Below are positions 26,187-36,800 of a DNA stretch of 64,000 nucleotides, piece by piece. A model generated the notes under the pieces. The model saw only the letters and a list, made by a program, of their open reading frames with translations, was not told the DNA's origin and did not search any database. The position numbers and the translations under genes were made by a program. Each line of letters starts with the position of its first letter. Position 1 is the first letter of the stretch. This DNA comes from an uncultured Clostridia bacterium (GTDB lineage: Bacteria > Bacillota > Clostridia > Christensenellales > UBA1242). The stretch covers positions 124,001-188,000 of the forward strand of contig CAKVOE010000001.1 of the NCBI GenBank assembly GCA_934778215.1, read 5' to 3'.

Positions 26187-26225
26187 AAAATAAGGAAAAT
26201 ATCCTAAAAAAATTGGGAAAGATAA

Positions 26226-27974
26226 ATGTTTAAGTTAAGAAATTATTTAGGTAAATATAAATTATATATGATTCTGGGTCCAATTTTTAAAGCACTCGAA
26301 ACCGCATCAGATATAATAACCCCATTTTTGATGGCAATGGTAATTGATACCGGAATTGCAAACAATGACCGCACATACATTTATACAATGTGTGGCATTA
26401 TTTGTGTTTTAAACTTATTAAGTTTCTGTTTTACTGTTGTCTGCCAAAAATGCTCATCTCTAGCACAAATGGGCGTATGTAAAGATATTAGACATGATTG
26501 TTTTGCGCATATAAACACGTTGTCGCATGCAGAATTAGACAAATTTTCTACAGTTACTTTAACCAATAGAATTGTTCATGATGTAGACCAAATTGGTACC
26601 GCAATAGGTATGACAATTAGAAATGTGGCACGTGCACCATTTTTAATTATTGGTTCGCTAATTATGGTGTCGCTAATAGAGTGGAAATTGGCGATGGTAT
26701 TTTTGGTAATGTCGCCAATAATTTTGCTTATAGTGTTACTTATTATGCGAAGAAATAATCCTCGCTATGTAGAGTTAAAAACAAAATTAGATAATGTCAC
26801 AAATGTGGCAAGAGATAATTTGGATAGCGTAAGAGTTGTTAGAGCTTTTAATAAGCAGGCGTATGAAACTAAGCGTTTTGACAATACAAACAAAGAGTTT
26901 ACCAAAACCAATATGAGTATTGCAAAAACGGCGTCACTATTGCAACCGCTTATTGCTGTTGTAGTTAATTTTTCTATTATTGCAATAATTTGGTTTGGTG
27001 GGATAGAAGTCGAAATGGGTTCTATTACCACAGGCAACCTGTTGGCGTTTATAAATTATTTGGCTACAATATCAACCGCACTTGTGGTTATTGCAAGATT
27101 AATTATTATTTATACTAGAACAGGCGCATCTATTAAAAGAGTGTCCGAAGTTTTTGCAACAAAAAATACCATTTGTAATGCAAAAAATGTATCTCCATTA
27201 AAATATGAAAATGCCGAAGGAAAAATAGAATTTAAAAATGTTAACTTTTCCTATAACAGTGTAAAAAATGTGGTAAACGGATTAAGCGTTAGTGTTGGTG
27301 CCGGACAAATTTTGGGTATAATTGGTGGAACGGGTTCGGGAAAATCTTCTATTGTTAATTTAATTCCTAGATTTTACGATGTTACAAGTGGGGAAGTTCT
27401 AATTGACGATGTAAATGTTAAAAAAATTGAGTTAAATGAACTTCGAAAAATTGTTGGTATTGTTCCGCAAAATCCGGTTTTGTTTGAAGGTACTCTTCGT
27501 GAAAATATGTGTTGGCGAAAGGAAGATGCCACCGATGAAGAAATTATTAAGGCTTTAAAAATTGCCCAAGCGTATGACTTTGTTAGAGAACTGCCAGACT
27601 TTTTGGAGCATAAGGTATTAAGGGGTGGTAGTAACTTTTCGGGTGGACAGCGTCAAAGGTTAACTATTGCAAGAGCGTTGGTGGGTAATCCAAAAATTAT
27701 CATTTTGGACGATTCTAGTTCGGCGCTAGATTTTGCTACTGACGCATCACTAAGAAAAGCCATAAGTACAAGTTTGTATAATAGCACCGTTGTTTTAGTG
27801 TCGCAAAGGGCGACTGCACTTATGAACGCTGATAAAATTATTGTATTAGACAACGGTAATATTATGGGAATAGGCAGTCATGAAAAGTTGTTAAAAAATT
27901 GTACCGTTTATCAAGAAATATACTATTCTCAAAACCCTGAAGAAAAGCCTAGCGATGTAGGGGGTAATAAGTAA
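26226..27974 (+). CDS. ABC exporter half-transporter with degenerate catalytic site
   Basis: 582 residues. Six TM helices (type IV exporter fold, about 1-310) precede an ATP-binding domain. Walker A is GGTGSGKSS (367-375), and the signature FSGGQRQRL is canonical. Walker B reads ILDDSSSALD, with Asp at position 496 where the catalytic Glu normally sits. The neighbour shows the opposite defect, so the two form an asymmetric heterodimer of the BmrCD/TM287-288 type: one site binds ATP but barely hydrolyses it. Substrates in the family are drugs, lipids or peptides; none can be inferred here. Its stop overlaps the next start by one base. Confidence 0.93.
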   Translation: MFKLRNYLGKYKLYMILGPIFKALETASDIITPFLMAMVIDTGIANNDRTYIYTMCGIICVLNLLSFCFTVVCQKCSSLAQMGVCKDIRHDCFAHINTLSHAELDKFSTVTLTNRIVHDVDQIGTAIGMTIRNVARAPFLIIGSLIMVSLIEWKLAMVFLVMSPIILLIVLLIMRRNNPRYVELKTKLDNVTNVARDNLDSVRVVRAFNKQAYETKRFDNTNKEFTKTNMSIAKTASLLQPLIAVVVNFSIIAIIWFGGIEVEMGSITTGNLLAFINYLATISTALVVIARLIIIYTRTGASIKRVSEVFATKNTICNAKNVSPLKYENAEGKIEFKNVNFSYNSVKNVVNGLSVSVGAGQILGIIGGTGSGKSSIVNLIPRFYDVTSGEVLIDDVNVKKIELNELRKIVGIVPQNPVLFEGTLRENMCWRKEDATDEEIIKALKIAQAYDFVRELPDFLEHKVLRGGSNFSGGQRQRLTIARALVGNPKIIILDDSSSALDFATDASLRKAISTSLYNSTVVLVSQRATALMNADKIIVLDNGNIMGIGSHEKLLKNCTVYQEIYYSQNPEEKPSDVGGNK

Positions 27975-29779
27975 TGCAAAAAGACCCTAAATTAAAAAGA
28001 AAGATAAAAGAAAAAAGAAAACACGCCAAAGAAGGTTTAAGCCTTTATAAGCAGGCTATAAAGTATGCGGGTGTGCATAAACACCTATTGTTTTTGGCAT
28101 TGTTTTTTATGGTTATTGGAAACATTTTAGACTTGTTGGTGCCAATATATATTGGTAAAAGTATAGATTGTATAATTGGTGTTGGCAATGTAAATACTCC
28201 AAAACTTGTAGAAAATATTTTGATTCTTGCAGGCATAGGTATTATAAACTTGCTGTTTACATGGCTGTATAACCTTTATGCAAATATGTTTTGCTACAAA
28301 ACAAGCGAAACAATCCGTGAAAAATTCTTTGCAAAGATTGAATCGGTCCCTATAAAATTTGTAGACAGCACTACTCATGGAGATTTGCTTAACCGAATGA
28401 TTAACGATGTAGAAATTATGACAGACGGTATGGTGGAGGCAATTATTTCGGTGTCAAGTGGAATATTTACTATTGTTGGTACGCTAATTTGTATGCTTTT
28501 ATTAAATGTTAGCATTGCTATTGTAATAGCTGTTCTTACACCGCTTTCTTTAATTGCATCATATATAATTGCAAAGAAGGCAAATGTTTTATTTACAGAA
28601 CAAGCAAAAACAACGGGCGATATGAGTGGATATTTAGAGGAGTTAATAGGAAGCCAAAGAGTTGTAAAAGCATTTAATCACGAGTCGCAGTCTATTGAGT
28701 CTTATGACAAAATTAATGACAAGTTAACCGTTGTGTCAGAAAAGGCAAAGTTTTATTCCTTTTTAGCACCTCCACTTACTAGATTTGTAAATGGCTTAGT
28801 GTATGTGGCTGTTGGATTTTTTGGAGCGCTTCTTGCCCTTGATGGCAAAATATCGGTTGGTACAATTAGTAGCTTTTTATCTTATTCTACAAGTTACGGC
28901 AAGCCATTTGACGAAATTAGCAATGAGATTACCGAGTTGCAAGCATCGTTTGCTAGCGTTAGAAGAATTTTTGAAGTGCTAGACGAACCCGAGGAGATTA
29001 GCGATGAGAATAATGCGGAGTTGTCGTTTTGCGATGGTACGGTATCAATAGAGCATGTAGATTTTTCTTATGTGCCTAAGGTAAAGTTGATTCAGGATTT
29101 TAATTTGGAAGTTGCAAGCGGTCAAAAGGTTGCCATTGTTGGTCCAACGGGGTGCGGAAAAACCACGTTTATAAATTTAATAATGAGATTTTATGATGTT
29201 ACGGGTGGTGCAATTAAGGTTTCTGGTCAAGATATAAGGGGAGTTACACGGGCAAGTCTTAGAAACAAGTTTGGTATGGTATTGCAAGAAAGTTGGTTGT
29301 TTAGTGGCACCATTAAAGAAAATATTGCGTATGGTAAACAAAATGCAACTATGGAAGAAATAATTGAGGCTTCTAAACTTGCAGGCGCACACGACTTTAT
29401 AGAAAAGTTGCCAAAAAAATATGACACCGTAGTAACCGAAGGTGGTAATAATGTATCACAAGGTCAAAAGCAATTAATTTGTATAGCAAGAATAATGCTT
29501 ACAAAACCATCTATTTTAATATTAGATGAGGCAACAAGTAATATAGATACAAGAACAGAAATGAAAATTCAAGAAGCCTTTGCAACTCTTATGGAGGGCA
29601 GAACTTGTTTTATGGTAGCACATAGACTTTCTACCATAAAAAATGCAGATATTATTCTTGTTATGAACAAGGGAAATATAATTGAACAAGGCACACACGA
29701 AGAGCTTATAAAAAAGAAAGGTTTTTATTACAATTTGTATAATAGTCAGTTTTTAAGAATGAAAAAGATTACAAAATAG
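27974..29779 (+). CDS. ABC exporter half-transporter with canonical Walker B
   Basis: 601 residues. A basic N-terminal extension of about 30 residues precedes six TM helices and the ATP-binding domain. Walker A is GPTGCGKTT (390-398), Walker B ILDEATSNID with catalytic E519, and the H-loop AHRLST. The signature motif is degenerate (VSQGQKQ in place of LSGGQ). In heterodimeric exporters the active site pairs this Walker B with the partner's intact LSGGQ, exactly complementary to the 26226-27974 protein. It is translationally coupled to that gene (ATGA-like overlap), and a terminator closes the two-gene operon. Confidence 0.94.
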   Translation: MQKDPKLKRKIKEKRKHAKEGLSLYKQAIKYAGVHKHLLFLALFFMVIGNILDLLVPIYIGKSIDCIIGVGNVNTPKLVENILILAGIGIINLLFTWLYNLYANMFCYKTSETIREKFFAKIESVPIKFVDSTTHGDLLNRMINDVEIMTDGMVEAIISVSSGIFTIVGTLICMLLLNVSIAIVIAVLTPLSLIASYIIAKKANVLFTEQAKTTGDMSGYLEELIGSQRVVKAFNHESQSIESYDKINDKLTVVSEKAKFYSFLAPPLTRFVNGLVYVAVGFFGALLALDGKISVGTISSFLSYSTSYGKPFDEISNEITELQASFASVRRIFEVLDEPEEISDENNAELSFCDGTVSIEHVDFSYVPKVKLIQDFNLEVASGQKVAIVGPTGCGKTTFINLIMRFYDVTGGAIKVSGQDIRGVTRASLRNKFGMVLQESWLFSGTIKENIAYGKQNATMEEIIEASKLAGAHDFIEKLPKKYDTVVTEGGNNVSQGQKQLICIARIMLTKPSILILDEATSNIDTRTEMKIQEAFATLMEGRTCFMVAHRLSTIKNADIILVMNKGNIIEQGTHEELIKKKGFYYNLYNSQFLRMKKITK

Positions 29780-29806
29780 TTATGAAATTATAACAATCTC
29801 TAAAAT

Positions 29807-29850
29807 AAAAAAGTTTCCGACAAAATTATGGCGGAAACTTTTATTATTAT
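29807..29850 (+). terminator. Terminator of the ABC exporter operon
   Basis: An 11-bp perfect stem (AAAAGTTTCCG at 29809-29819 with CGGAAACTTTT at 29832-29842) followed by a T-rich tract. Confidence 0.9.
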
Positions 29851-29863
29851 TTTTATAAATGTG

Positions 29864-29892
29864 TTGACAAAGTGAAATAATTATTGTACAAT
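29864..29892 (+). promoter_or_regulatory. Promoter of rpoB-rpoC
   Basis: TTGACA (29864-29869), a 17-bp spacer and TACAAT (29887-29892): a strong sigma-A promoter giving a leader of about 190 nt. Confidence 0.88.
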
Positions 29893-29913
29893 ACAATGGT
29901 ACTATCATGGGAA

Positions 29914-29948
29914 AATGCCTATTTCGCACGTAGGCAATTTTTTTCAGC
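29914..29948 (+). promoter_or_regulatory. Terminator-like hairpin in the rpoB leader
   Basis: TGCCTA (29916-29921) pairs with TAGGCA (29931-29936) around a 9-nt loop, followed by a run of seven T. Located about 20 nt after the predicted start, it could attenuate rpoBC. The stem is only 6 bp, so strength is uncertain. The remaining leader to 30087 has no ORF I can support. Confidence 0.5.
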
Positions 29949-30087
29949 ACAACTAAATATTTTTGATTCGTGTGTTGCAATTTTTGCCACAAGAAATGGT
30001 CGATCTCTCCATCTGTAGTTAAATAATAACGCAGGCACGTTTCCAAAGTCAAGCGATTTTCACGATATTTTAAAAGGAGAACAAAAA

Positions 30088-33000
30088 ATGGCAGTAAATG
30101 TAGAATCTAAGATGTATGGAAAACATGAAAGGAAGACTTTTGGTCACATGAAAGAAGTCCTAGACATTCCATACTTTGTGGAGATTCCAAAAGACTCTTT
30201 TAACCATTTTATTACCGAAGGTATTAAGGAAGTTTTAAGAGATTTCTCTCCTATTTCTGATTCAGACAACCTTAACATGAACAGAGAAGAAGGAGACACC
30301 GAGGATAGCCGAATTGAACTTTACTTTTTGGACCACTCACTAGACGGGGAACCTAAGTATTCTGAAAGGGAGTGCAAAATGCGTGATGCTACTTATGCAG
30401 TTCCGCTAAAAGTTAAGGTAAGACTAGTTTACAAGGAAACGGGAGAGGTTGTAGACCAAGAAGTCTATATGGGTGATATACCTATGATGACGGAAAACGG
30501 ATCATTTATTATTAATGGTGCCGAAAGAGCGGTCGTTAGCCAACTTGTTAGAAGCCCGGGCGTTTATTGCAAACAAGGCGTAAATAAAACAGGTAACTTT
30601 GTTATCGAAACTGATATTATGCCTGCTCGTGGTGCATGGTTAGAGTTTGAAGAAGACACAAATGGAGTTTTGTGGGTTCATATTGACAGAACCAGAAAAC
30701 TAGTTGCTAGCGTACTTTTAAGAGGTTTGGGTCTTGGCACAGATGAAGAAATTTTAAACATTTTTGATAACCACCCAGTTATAAAAAAGACCCTAGAAAA
30801 AGATGTTACCAAATCTGAAGATGAAGCACTTGTAGAACTTTCAAAAAGACTTCGTCCGGGTGAGGTATTAAACCTAAAAGCAATTAAGCGTTATATTAGA
30901 AACTTGTTCTACAATGCAAGGCGTTATGATGTTAGTAAAGTTGGTAGATACAAGTTTAACCAAAAACTTTCTTTGGCAAATCGTATAGAAAATTTAACAA
31001 TTACACGAGATGTAGAACTAAATGGAAAGGTTTTGGCAAAAGCGGGCGATGTGTTAAATTTGGACGATGCTTGGAAATTGCAAAATGCTGGTGTTAACGC
31101 AGTATATGTAAAAACCAAGAAGGGCGAATTTAAGGTTATGGGTAATAACCGAGTTGAACTAGACAAATACACAAACATTGACCCAAAAGAAGTAGAAATT
31201 AATGGAATGGTTAATGTAGTTACTTTAAATGAATTAATTAAAGACTGCAAAACACCAGAAGAAAAGAAAGAGGTTATTAGAGCAAACGCCGACTTGTTGG
31301 TTGGCAAACATCTTGTTTTAGATGACGTACTTTCTGCTATAAATTATCACCTTTCACTTAGTGAGGGGATTGGCTCTTATGATGATGTCGACCACTTAGG
31401 CAATAGACGTGTTAAGACGGTTGGCGAACTTTTACAAAACCAATTCTTTATTGGTATGGCAAGATTAGAGAGAGTTATAAGAGAAAGAATGCAAGTTCAA
31501 AACATTAATGAGGTTAGTCCAACTTCATTAATAAACATAAGACCGGTATCAAGTTCTATTAGAGAATTTTTTGGTTCTTCACAAATGTCACAGTTTATGG
31601 AGCAAATTAACCCAATAGCATCATTAACTCATAAAAGAAGACTTACAACATTGGGTCCTGGTGGTTTAAGCCGTGAAAGAGCGGGCTTTGAAGTTCGTGA
31701 CGTACACTATACTCACTACGGAAGACTTTGTCCAAACGAAACCCCAGAAGGTCAAAATATCGGTTTGGTTAACTCGCTTGCAGCGTATACAAAAATTAAC
31801 GAATATGGTTTCTTGATGGCTCCATACAGAAAGGTAGATAAAGAAACCGGCGTGGTTACTGACAAGATTGAATATATGACAGCGGATAAAGAAGACCGCT
31901 TCGTAATAGCAAACGCAAACGAACCTTTAAATGAAGATAACACCTTTAAAAACAAAAGAGTTATTTGCAGAAGAAAGGAAGAAATTGTAGAACTTCCAGC
32001 AAGCCAAGTAGATTATATGGACGTATCTCCAAAGCAGATATTCTCAGTTGCTACAACGCTTGTACCATTTTTGGGTAGTGATGACTGCGTACGTGCGCTT
32101 GTTGCATCTAACCAACAGCGTCAGGCAGTTCCTTTGTTAAAAACCGAAGCACCATTGGTTGCTACCGGTATGGAACACAAAATTGCCGTAGATAGTGGAG
32201 CGGTGGTAATTGCTAAAAATGATGGTGTAGTTTCTTATGTTTCTAGTGACAAAGTTGTAGTTACAAGAAAAAATGGGGACGAAGATGAATATTTGCTAAC
32301 GGCTTACCAAAGGTCTAACCAAGGCACAAGCATGAAGCAACACCCAATTGTAAACCACGGCGATAAAGTTAAAAAGGGTGAGGTTTTAGCTGATGGTCCT
32401 GCTATTAATGGCGGAGAACTTTCGGTTGGTAAAAACATTCTTATAGCATATATGCCTTGGGAAGGATACAACTTTGAAGATGCTGTGCTTATTTCTGATG
32501 AAATAGTAAAAAATGATATATTAACAAGTGTTCATATTGAAGAATATGAAATTGATTGCAGAGATACCAAGTTGGGACCAGAAGATATTACAAGAGATAT
32601 TCCAAATGTTGGTGATGATGCACTAAAAGATTTGGACGAAAATGGTATTGTAAGAATTGGTGCCGAGGTTGTTCCGGGCGATATATTGGTAGGTAAAGTT
32701 ACTCCAAAAGGAGAAACTGAATTAACACCAGAAGAAAGATTGCTAAGAGCGATTTTTGGCGAAAAGGCAAGGGAAGTAAGAGATACATCATTACGTGTTC
32801 AGCATGGTGAAGGCGGTATAGTTGTAGATGTAAAAACACTTACTCGAGAAAACAAAGATGAATTGAGTACGGGTGTAAATAAACTTGTAAGAGTTTATAT
32901 TGCTCAAAAGAGAAAGATGAGCGTGGGTGATAAGATGTCTGGTAGACACGGAAACAAGGGTGTCGTATCAAGAATTTTACCACAAGCAGATATGCCATTC

Positions 33001-33816
33001 CTTGCAGATGGTACTCCAATTCAAATTTTGTTAAACCCTATGGGTGTCCCTTCTCGTATGAACGTAGGACAGTTGCTAGAAGTGCATTTAGGAATGGCTG
33101 CAAGACATTTGGGCTGGAAGGTTGCTACTCCAATATTTGACTGTGCAACAGCAGACGAAATTCAAGAACTATTAGTAAGAAATGGTTTAAGACCAGATGG
33201 TAAAGTAGACTTATATGATGGTAGAACGGGTGAGAAGTTACCAAACCCTATAACCGTTGGTGTTATGTATATGTTAAAACTTAACCACTTGGTTGATGAT
33301 AAAATGCATGCTCGTTCAACTGGTCCTTACTCACTAGTAACCCAACAACCTTTGGGTGGTAAGACTCAATTTGGTGGTCAGAGATTTGGTGAAATGGAAG
33401 TTTGGGCGCTTGAAGCGTATGGTGCAGCAAACATCTTACAAGAAATGCTTACTGTTAAGTCTGATGATATTGTCGGCAGAACAAAAACTTATGAAAGCAT
33501 TGTAAGATCAGAAAATGTTGCAGAACCTGGAATCCCAGAATCATTTAAAGTATTAATAAAAGAATTGCAAGGCTTAGCACTAGATATTAAAGTGCTAACC
33601 GAAGATAAAGAAGAAATCGGACTTCGTGAACTTGTTGAAGATGATGAAGATGATCGTCCAAACAGAAATGTCCGTGAAGATAAGGAAGAAGTCGAATTAG
33701 ATTTGGACGACAACTCTAATAGTGAAGAAGTGCTAGATTTAGACGAAGAAACCGCAAATGTGTTCGGCACAGAAAATGATGACGACCTATTCGATTTTGA
33801 TGATGACGATATTTAA
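30088..33816 (+). CDS. rpoB: DNA-directed RNA polymerase subunit beta
   Basis: 1242 residues with AAAGGAG before the ATG. Full-length beta subunit: the fork and rifampicin-pocket region at 496-523, KRKMSVGDKMSGRHGNKG near the active site, and the C-terminal clamp-binding region ending RTKTYESIV. A very acidic tail of about 60 residues follows. In the rifampicin cluster the residues equivalent to E. coli D516, N518 and S531 are E505, I507 and T520. It forms the catalytic pincer of RNA polymerase with RpoC. rplJ-rplL, usually upstream, are absent; rpoB has its own promoter and leader. rpoC follows after 42 bp. Confidence 0.99.
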   Translation: MAVNVESKMYGKHERKTFGHMKEVLDIPYFVEIPKDSFNHFITEGIKEVLRDFSPISDSDNLNMNREEGDTEDSRIELYFLDHSLDGEPKYSERECKMRDATYAVPLKVKVRLVYKETGEVVDQEVYMGDIPMMTENGSFIINGAERAVVSQLVRSPGVYCKQGVNKTGNFVIETDIMPARGAWLEFEEDTNGVLWVHIDRTRKLVASVLLRGLGLGTDEEILNIFDNHPVIKKTLEKDVTKSEDEALVELSKRLRPGEVLNLKAIKRYIRNLFYNARRYDVSKVGRYKFNQKLSLANRIENLTITRDVELNGKVLAKAGDVLNLDDAWKLQNAGVNAVYVKTKKGEFKVMGNNRVELDKYTNIDPKEVEINGMVNVVTLNELIKDCKTPEEKKEVIRANADLLVGKHLVLDDVLSAINYHLSLSEGIGSYDDVDHLGNRRVKTVGELLQNQFFIGMARLERVIRERMQVQNINEVSPTSLINIRPVSSSIREFFGSSQMSQFMEQINPIASLTHKRRLTTLGPGGLSRERAGFEVRDVHYTHYGRLCPNETPEGQNIGLVNSLAAYTKINEYGFLMAPYRKVDKETGVVTDKIEYMTADKEDRFVIANANEPLNEDNTFKNKRVICRRKEEIVELPASQVDYMDVSPKQIFSVATTLVPFLGSDDCVRALVASNQQRQAVPLLKTEAPLVATGMEHKIAVDSGAVVIAKNDGVVSYVSSDKVVVTRKNGDEDEYLLTAYQRSNQGTSMKQHPIVNHGDKVKKGEVLADGPAINGGELSVGKNILIAYMPWEGYNFEDAVLISDEIVKNDILTSVHIEEYEIDCRDTKLGPEDITRDIPNVGDDALKDLDENGIVRIGAEVVPGDILVGKVTPKGETELTPEERLLRAIFGEKAREVRDTSLRVQHGEGGIVVDVKTLTRENKDELSTGVNKLVRVYIAQKRKMSVGDKMSGRHGNKGVVSRILPQADMPFLADGTPIQILLNPMGVPSRMNVGQLLEVHLGMAARHLGWKVATPIFDCATADEIQELLVRNGLRPDGKVDLYDGRTGEKLPNPITVGVMYMLKLNHLVDDKMHARSTGPYSLVTQQPLGGKTQFGGQRFGEMEVWALEAYGAANILQEMLTVKSDDIVGRTKTYESIVRSENVAEPGIPESFKVLIKELQGLALDIKVLTEDKEEIGLRELVEDDEDDRPNRNVREDKEEVELDLDDNSNSEEVLDLDEETANVFGTENDDDLFDFDDDDI

Positions 33817-33858
33817 TACTAAATTGATTATAAAAAATAAAATTATGGGGAGAAAATA

Positions 33859-36800
33859 ATGTTTGAATTAAACAATTTTGATGCCATGCAAATTGGTATC
33901 GCCAGCCCAGAGAAAATTCGTGAATGGTCGTATGGCGAAGTTACTAAGCCAGAAACAATAAACTATCGTACACAAAAGCCAGAAAGAGATGGTTTGTTTT
34001 GCGAAAGAATTTTTGGACCAACAAAGGACTGGGAGTGTTATTGCGGAAAATATAAGAGAATTAGATATAAAGGCGTTATATGTGATAAGTGTGGCGTAGA
34101 AGTTACACGTTCCAAGGTGCGTCGTGATAGAATGGGACACATAGAACTTGTGTCCCCAGTATCACACATTTGGTACTTTAAGGGTGTTCCTAGCCGTATT
34201 GGTATGGCACTAGATATACCAACAAAACAACTAGAACAAGTATTGTATTTTACTGCGTTTATAGTAATAGATCCAGGTCAAACAAGCCTGTCATACAAGC
34301 AAATTTTAAATGATAGAGAATATCGTGAAGCAATTGAACAATTTGGCGCAAAATCATTTAAGGCTGGTATGGGAGCAGAGGCAATTAAAGAATTGCTTTC
34401 TCAAATTGATGTAGAAAAAGAATGCAAAGACCTAAAAGAAGTGGTAATGAATTCTAAGGGTCAAAAGAAGTTAAAAGCGTCTAAAAAATTAGAAATAATG
34501 GAGGCTTTTAGAGCAAACCACACCGAACCAAAATGGATGATATTAGATGTAATTCCTGTTATTCCACCAGAATTAAGACCTATGGTTCCACTAGATGGCG
34601 GTAGATTTGCAACAAGTGACTTAAATGATCTTTACAGAAGAGTTATAAACAGAAATAACAGACTTAAAAAACTTATGGATTTAGGCGCTCCAGATATTAT
34701 TATCCGTAACGAGAAGAGAATGCTTCAAGAGGCTGTTGATGCGTTAATAGATAATGGTAAAAGGGGTAAGGCAATCACAGGTGCTGGAAATCGTGACTTA
34801 AAGTCGCTTTCTGGAATGCTTCGTGGTAAGCAGGGTAGGTTTAGACAAAACCTATTAGGTAAGCGTGTAGACTATTCTGGTCGTTCGGTTATTGTCGTTG
34901 GTCCAGAACTAAAACTTTATCAATGTGGTGTGCCAAAAGAAATGGCACTAGAATTATTTAAACCTTTTGTTATGAAGAGGTTGGTTGATATGAACCAAGC
35001 GCATAACATTAAGAGTGCAAAAAGACTTGTTGAGCGTGCTCGCCCAGTTGTTTGGGATATTTTGGACGATGTTATAAAAGATCACCCAGTATTGCTAAAC
35101 CGTGCACCAACTCTACACAGACTTGGTATTCAAGCCTTTGAGCCAGTACTTATTGAAGGTCATGCTATGAAGTTGCACCCATTAACTTGTCAAGCGTTTA
35201 ACGCAGACTTTGATGGTGACCAAATGGCTATTCACGTTCCACTAAGTATGGAAGCACAGGCTGAAGCAAGATTTTTGATGCTAGCATCAAATAATATATT
35301 AAAGCCATCAGATGGTGAGCCAATTGCAACTCCATCGCAAGATATGATTTTGGGTAACTATTATTTAACAATAGAAAAACCAAACGCAAAAGGCGAGGGT
35401 AGTGTATTTAGTTGTCCAGAAGAAGCAATTATTGCTTATCAGTCTGGCGAACTAGATGTAGAAGCAAAAATTACCGTAAGGGTCAGCAAGGTTATCGATG
35501 GTGTAAACTATTCAACCAAAATTGAAACTACGGCAGGAAGATTAATCTTTAACCAAATAATTCCACAAGATTTGGGATTGGTAAAAAGAGAAACTCCTGA
35601 GGATATGTTGCAACTAGAAGTTAATTACAAGGTTGGCAAAAAAGAATTAAAGAAAATTATTAAGACTTGTTATGATGTTCATGATACTGGCGAAACTGCA
35701 ATTATGCTAGACAAAATAAAAGACTTAGGTTACAAGTATGCTACACTTTCAGGTTTAACAATTGCTCTTTATGATATTCAAATTCCTAAAGAAAGACCAG
35801 AAATTATTGAAGAAGCAGACCAAGAAGCGGTAGAAGCCGAAAAGCAATATCGCCGTGGACTTATCACAAAGCCAGAAAAAGAAGCTAGATTAAGCGAAAT
35901 TTGGGCTGGTGCAATGAGCAAAATGAGTAAAATAGTTTCTGGAAACTATGATACATTTAACCCTATTAAGATGATGAGTGAGTCTGGTGCCAGAGGTTCT
36001 GCTGCTCAGATTAACCAGTTGTCTGGTATGCGTGGACTTATGAGTTCTACGTCTGGTAAACTAATTGAAGTGCCTGTTAGAAACTGCTTTAAAATGGGTC
36101 TAACAGTTATTGAGTACTTTATTTCAACCAGAGGTGGTAGAAAGGGTCTTGTAGATAAGGGTCTAAAAACAGCCGATGCAGGTTATTTAACAAGAAGACT
36201 TGTAGATGTTGCCCAAGACGTAGTTATTCGTGATGATGACTGTTTTGCATCTCTTGGCGAAAAAGTTAAGGGAATGGAAGTGTCTGCAATATATGACGGA
36301 AATTCTGTTCTTGAAGCACTAGCAGATAGAATTATTGGAAGATTTGCAGTAGAAGATGTAATTGATCCAAAAACCGGCGAAGTAATTATTAATGCAAATA
36401 CTATGATTACTAAAGAACAAGCAAGCAAGGTTGAAAGTGCAGGTATTACAAGCGTTAAAATAAGAACGGTTTTAACCTGTAAATCAAAAGTTGGTGTTTG
36501 TGCTAAGTGTTATGGTAAAAATATGTCAACCAAAGAAATTGTTCCTTATGGTGAAGCGGTTGGTATTATTGCTGCACAAGCAATTGGTGAACCAGGTACA
36601 CAGCTTACTATGAACGTCTTCCACGAAGGTGGTATTTCTGCGGGCGATGATATTACCCAAGGTTTGCCAAGAGTAGAAGAATTGTTTGAAGCAAGAAAAC
36701 CAAAGGGCGTTGCTGTAATTAGTGCGGTAAGTGGTACAGTTAAGTCTATTGACCAAGCAAAACAAGAAATTGTTATTAGAAGTGACGAGAACTTTGACGT

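Noticed and set aside
29780..30052. Minus-strand 90-codon ORF between the ABC exporter and rpoB
   Set aside because: It overlaps the exporter terminator, the rpoB promoter and leader, lacks a ribosome site and has no protein-like pattern.
33489..33770. Minus-strand Ser-rich 93-codon ORF inside the end of rpoB
   Set aside because: It mirrors the acidic GAA/GAT-rich tail of RpoB on the opposite strand; low-complexity shadow.
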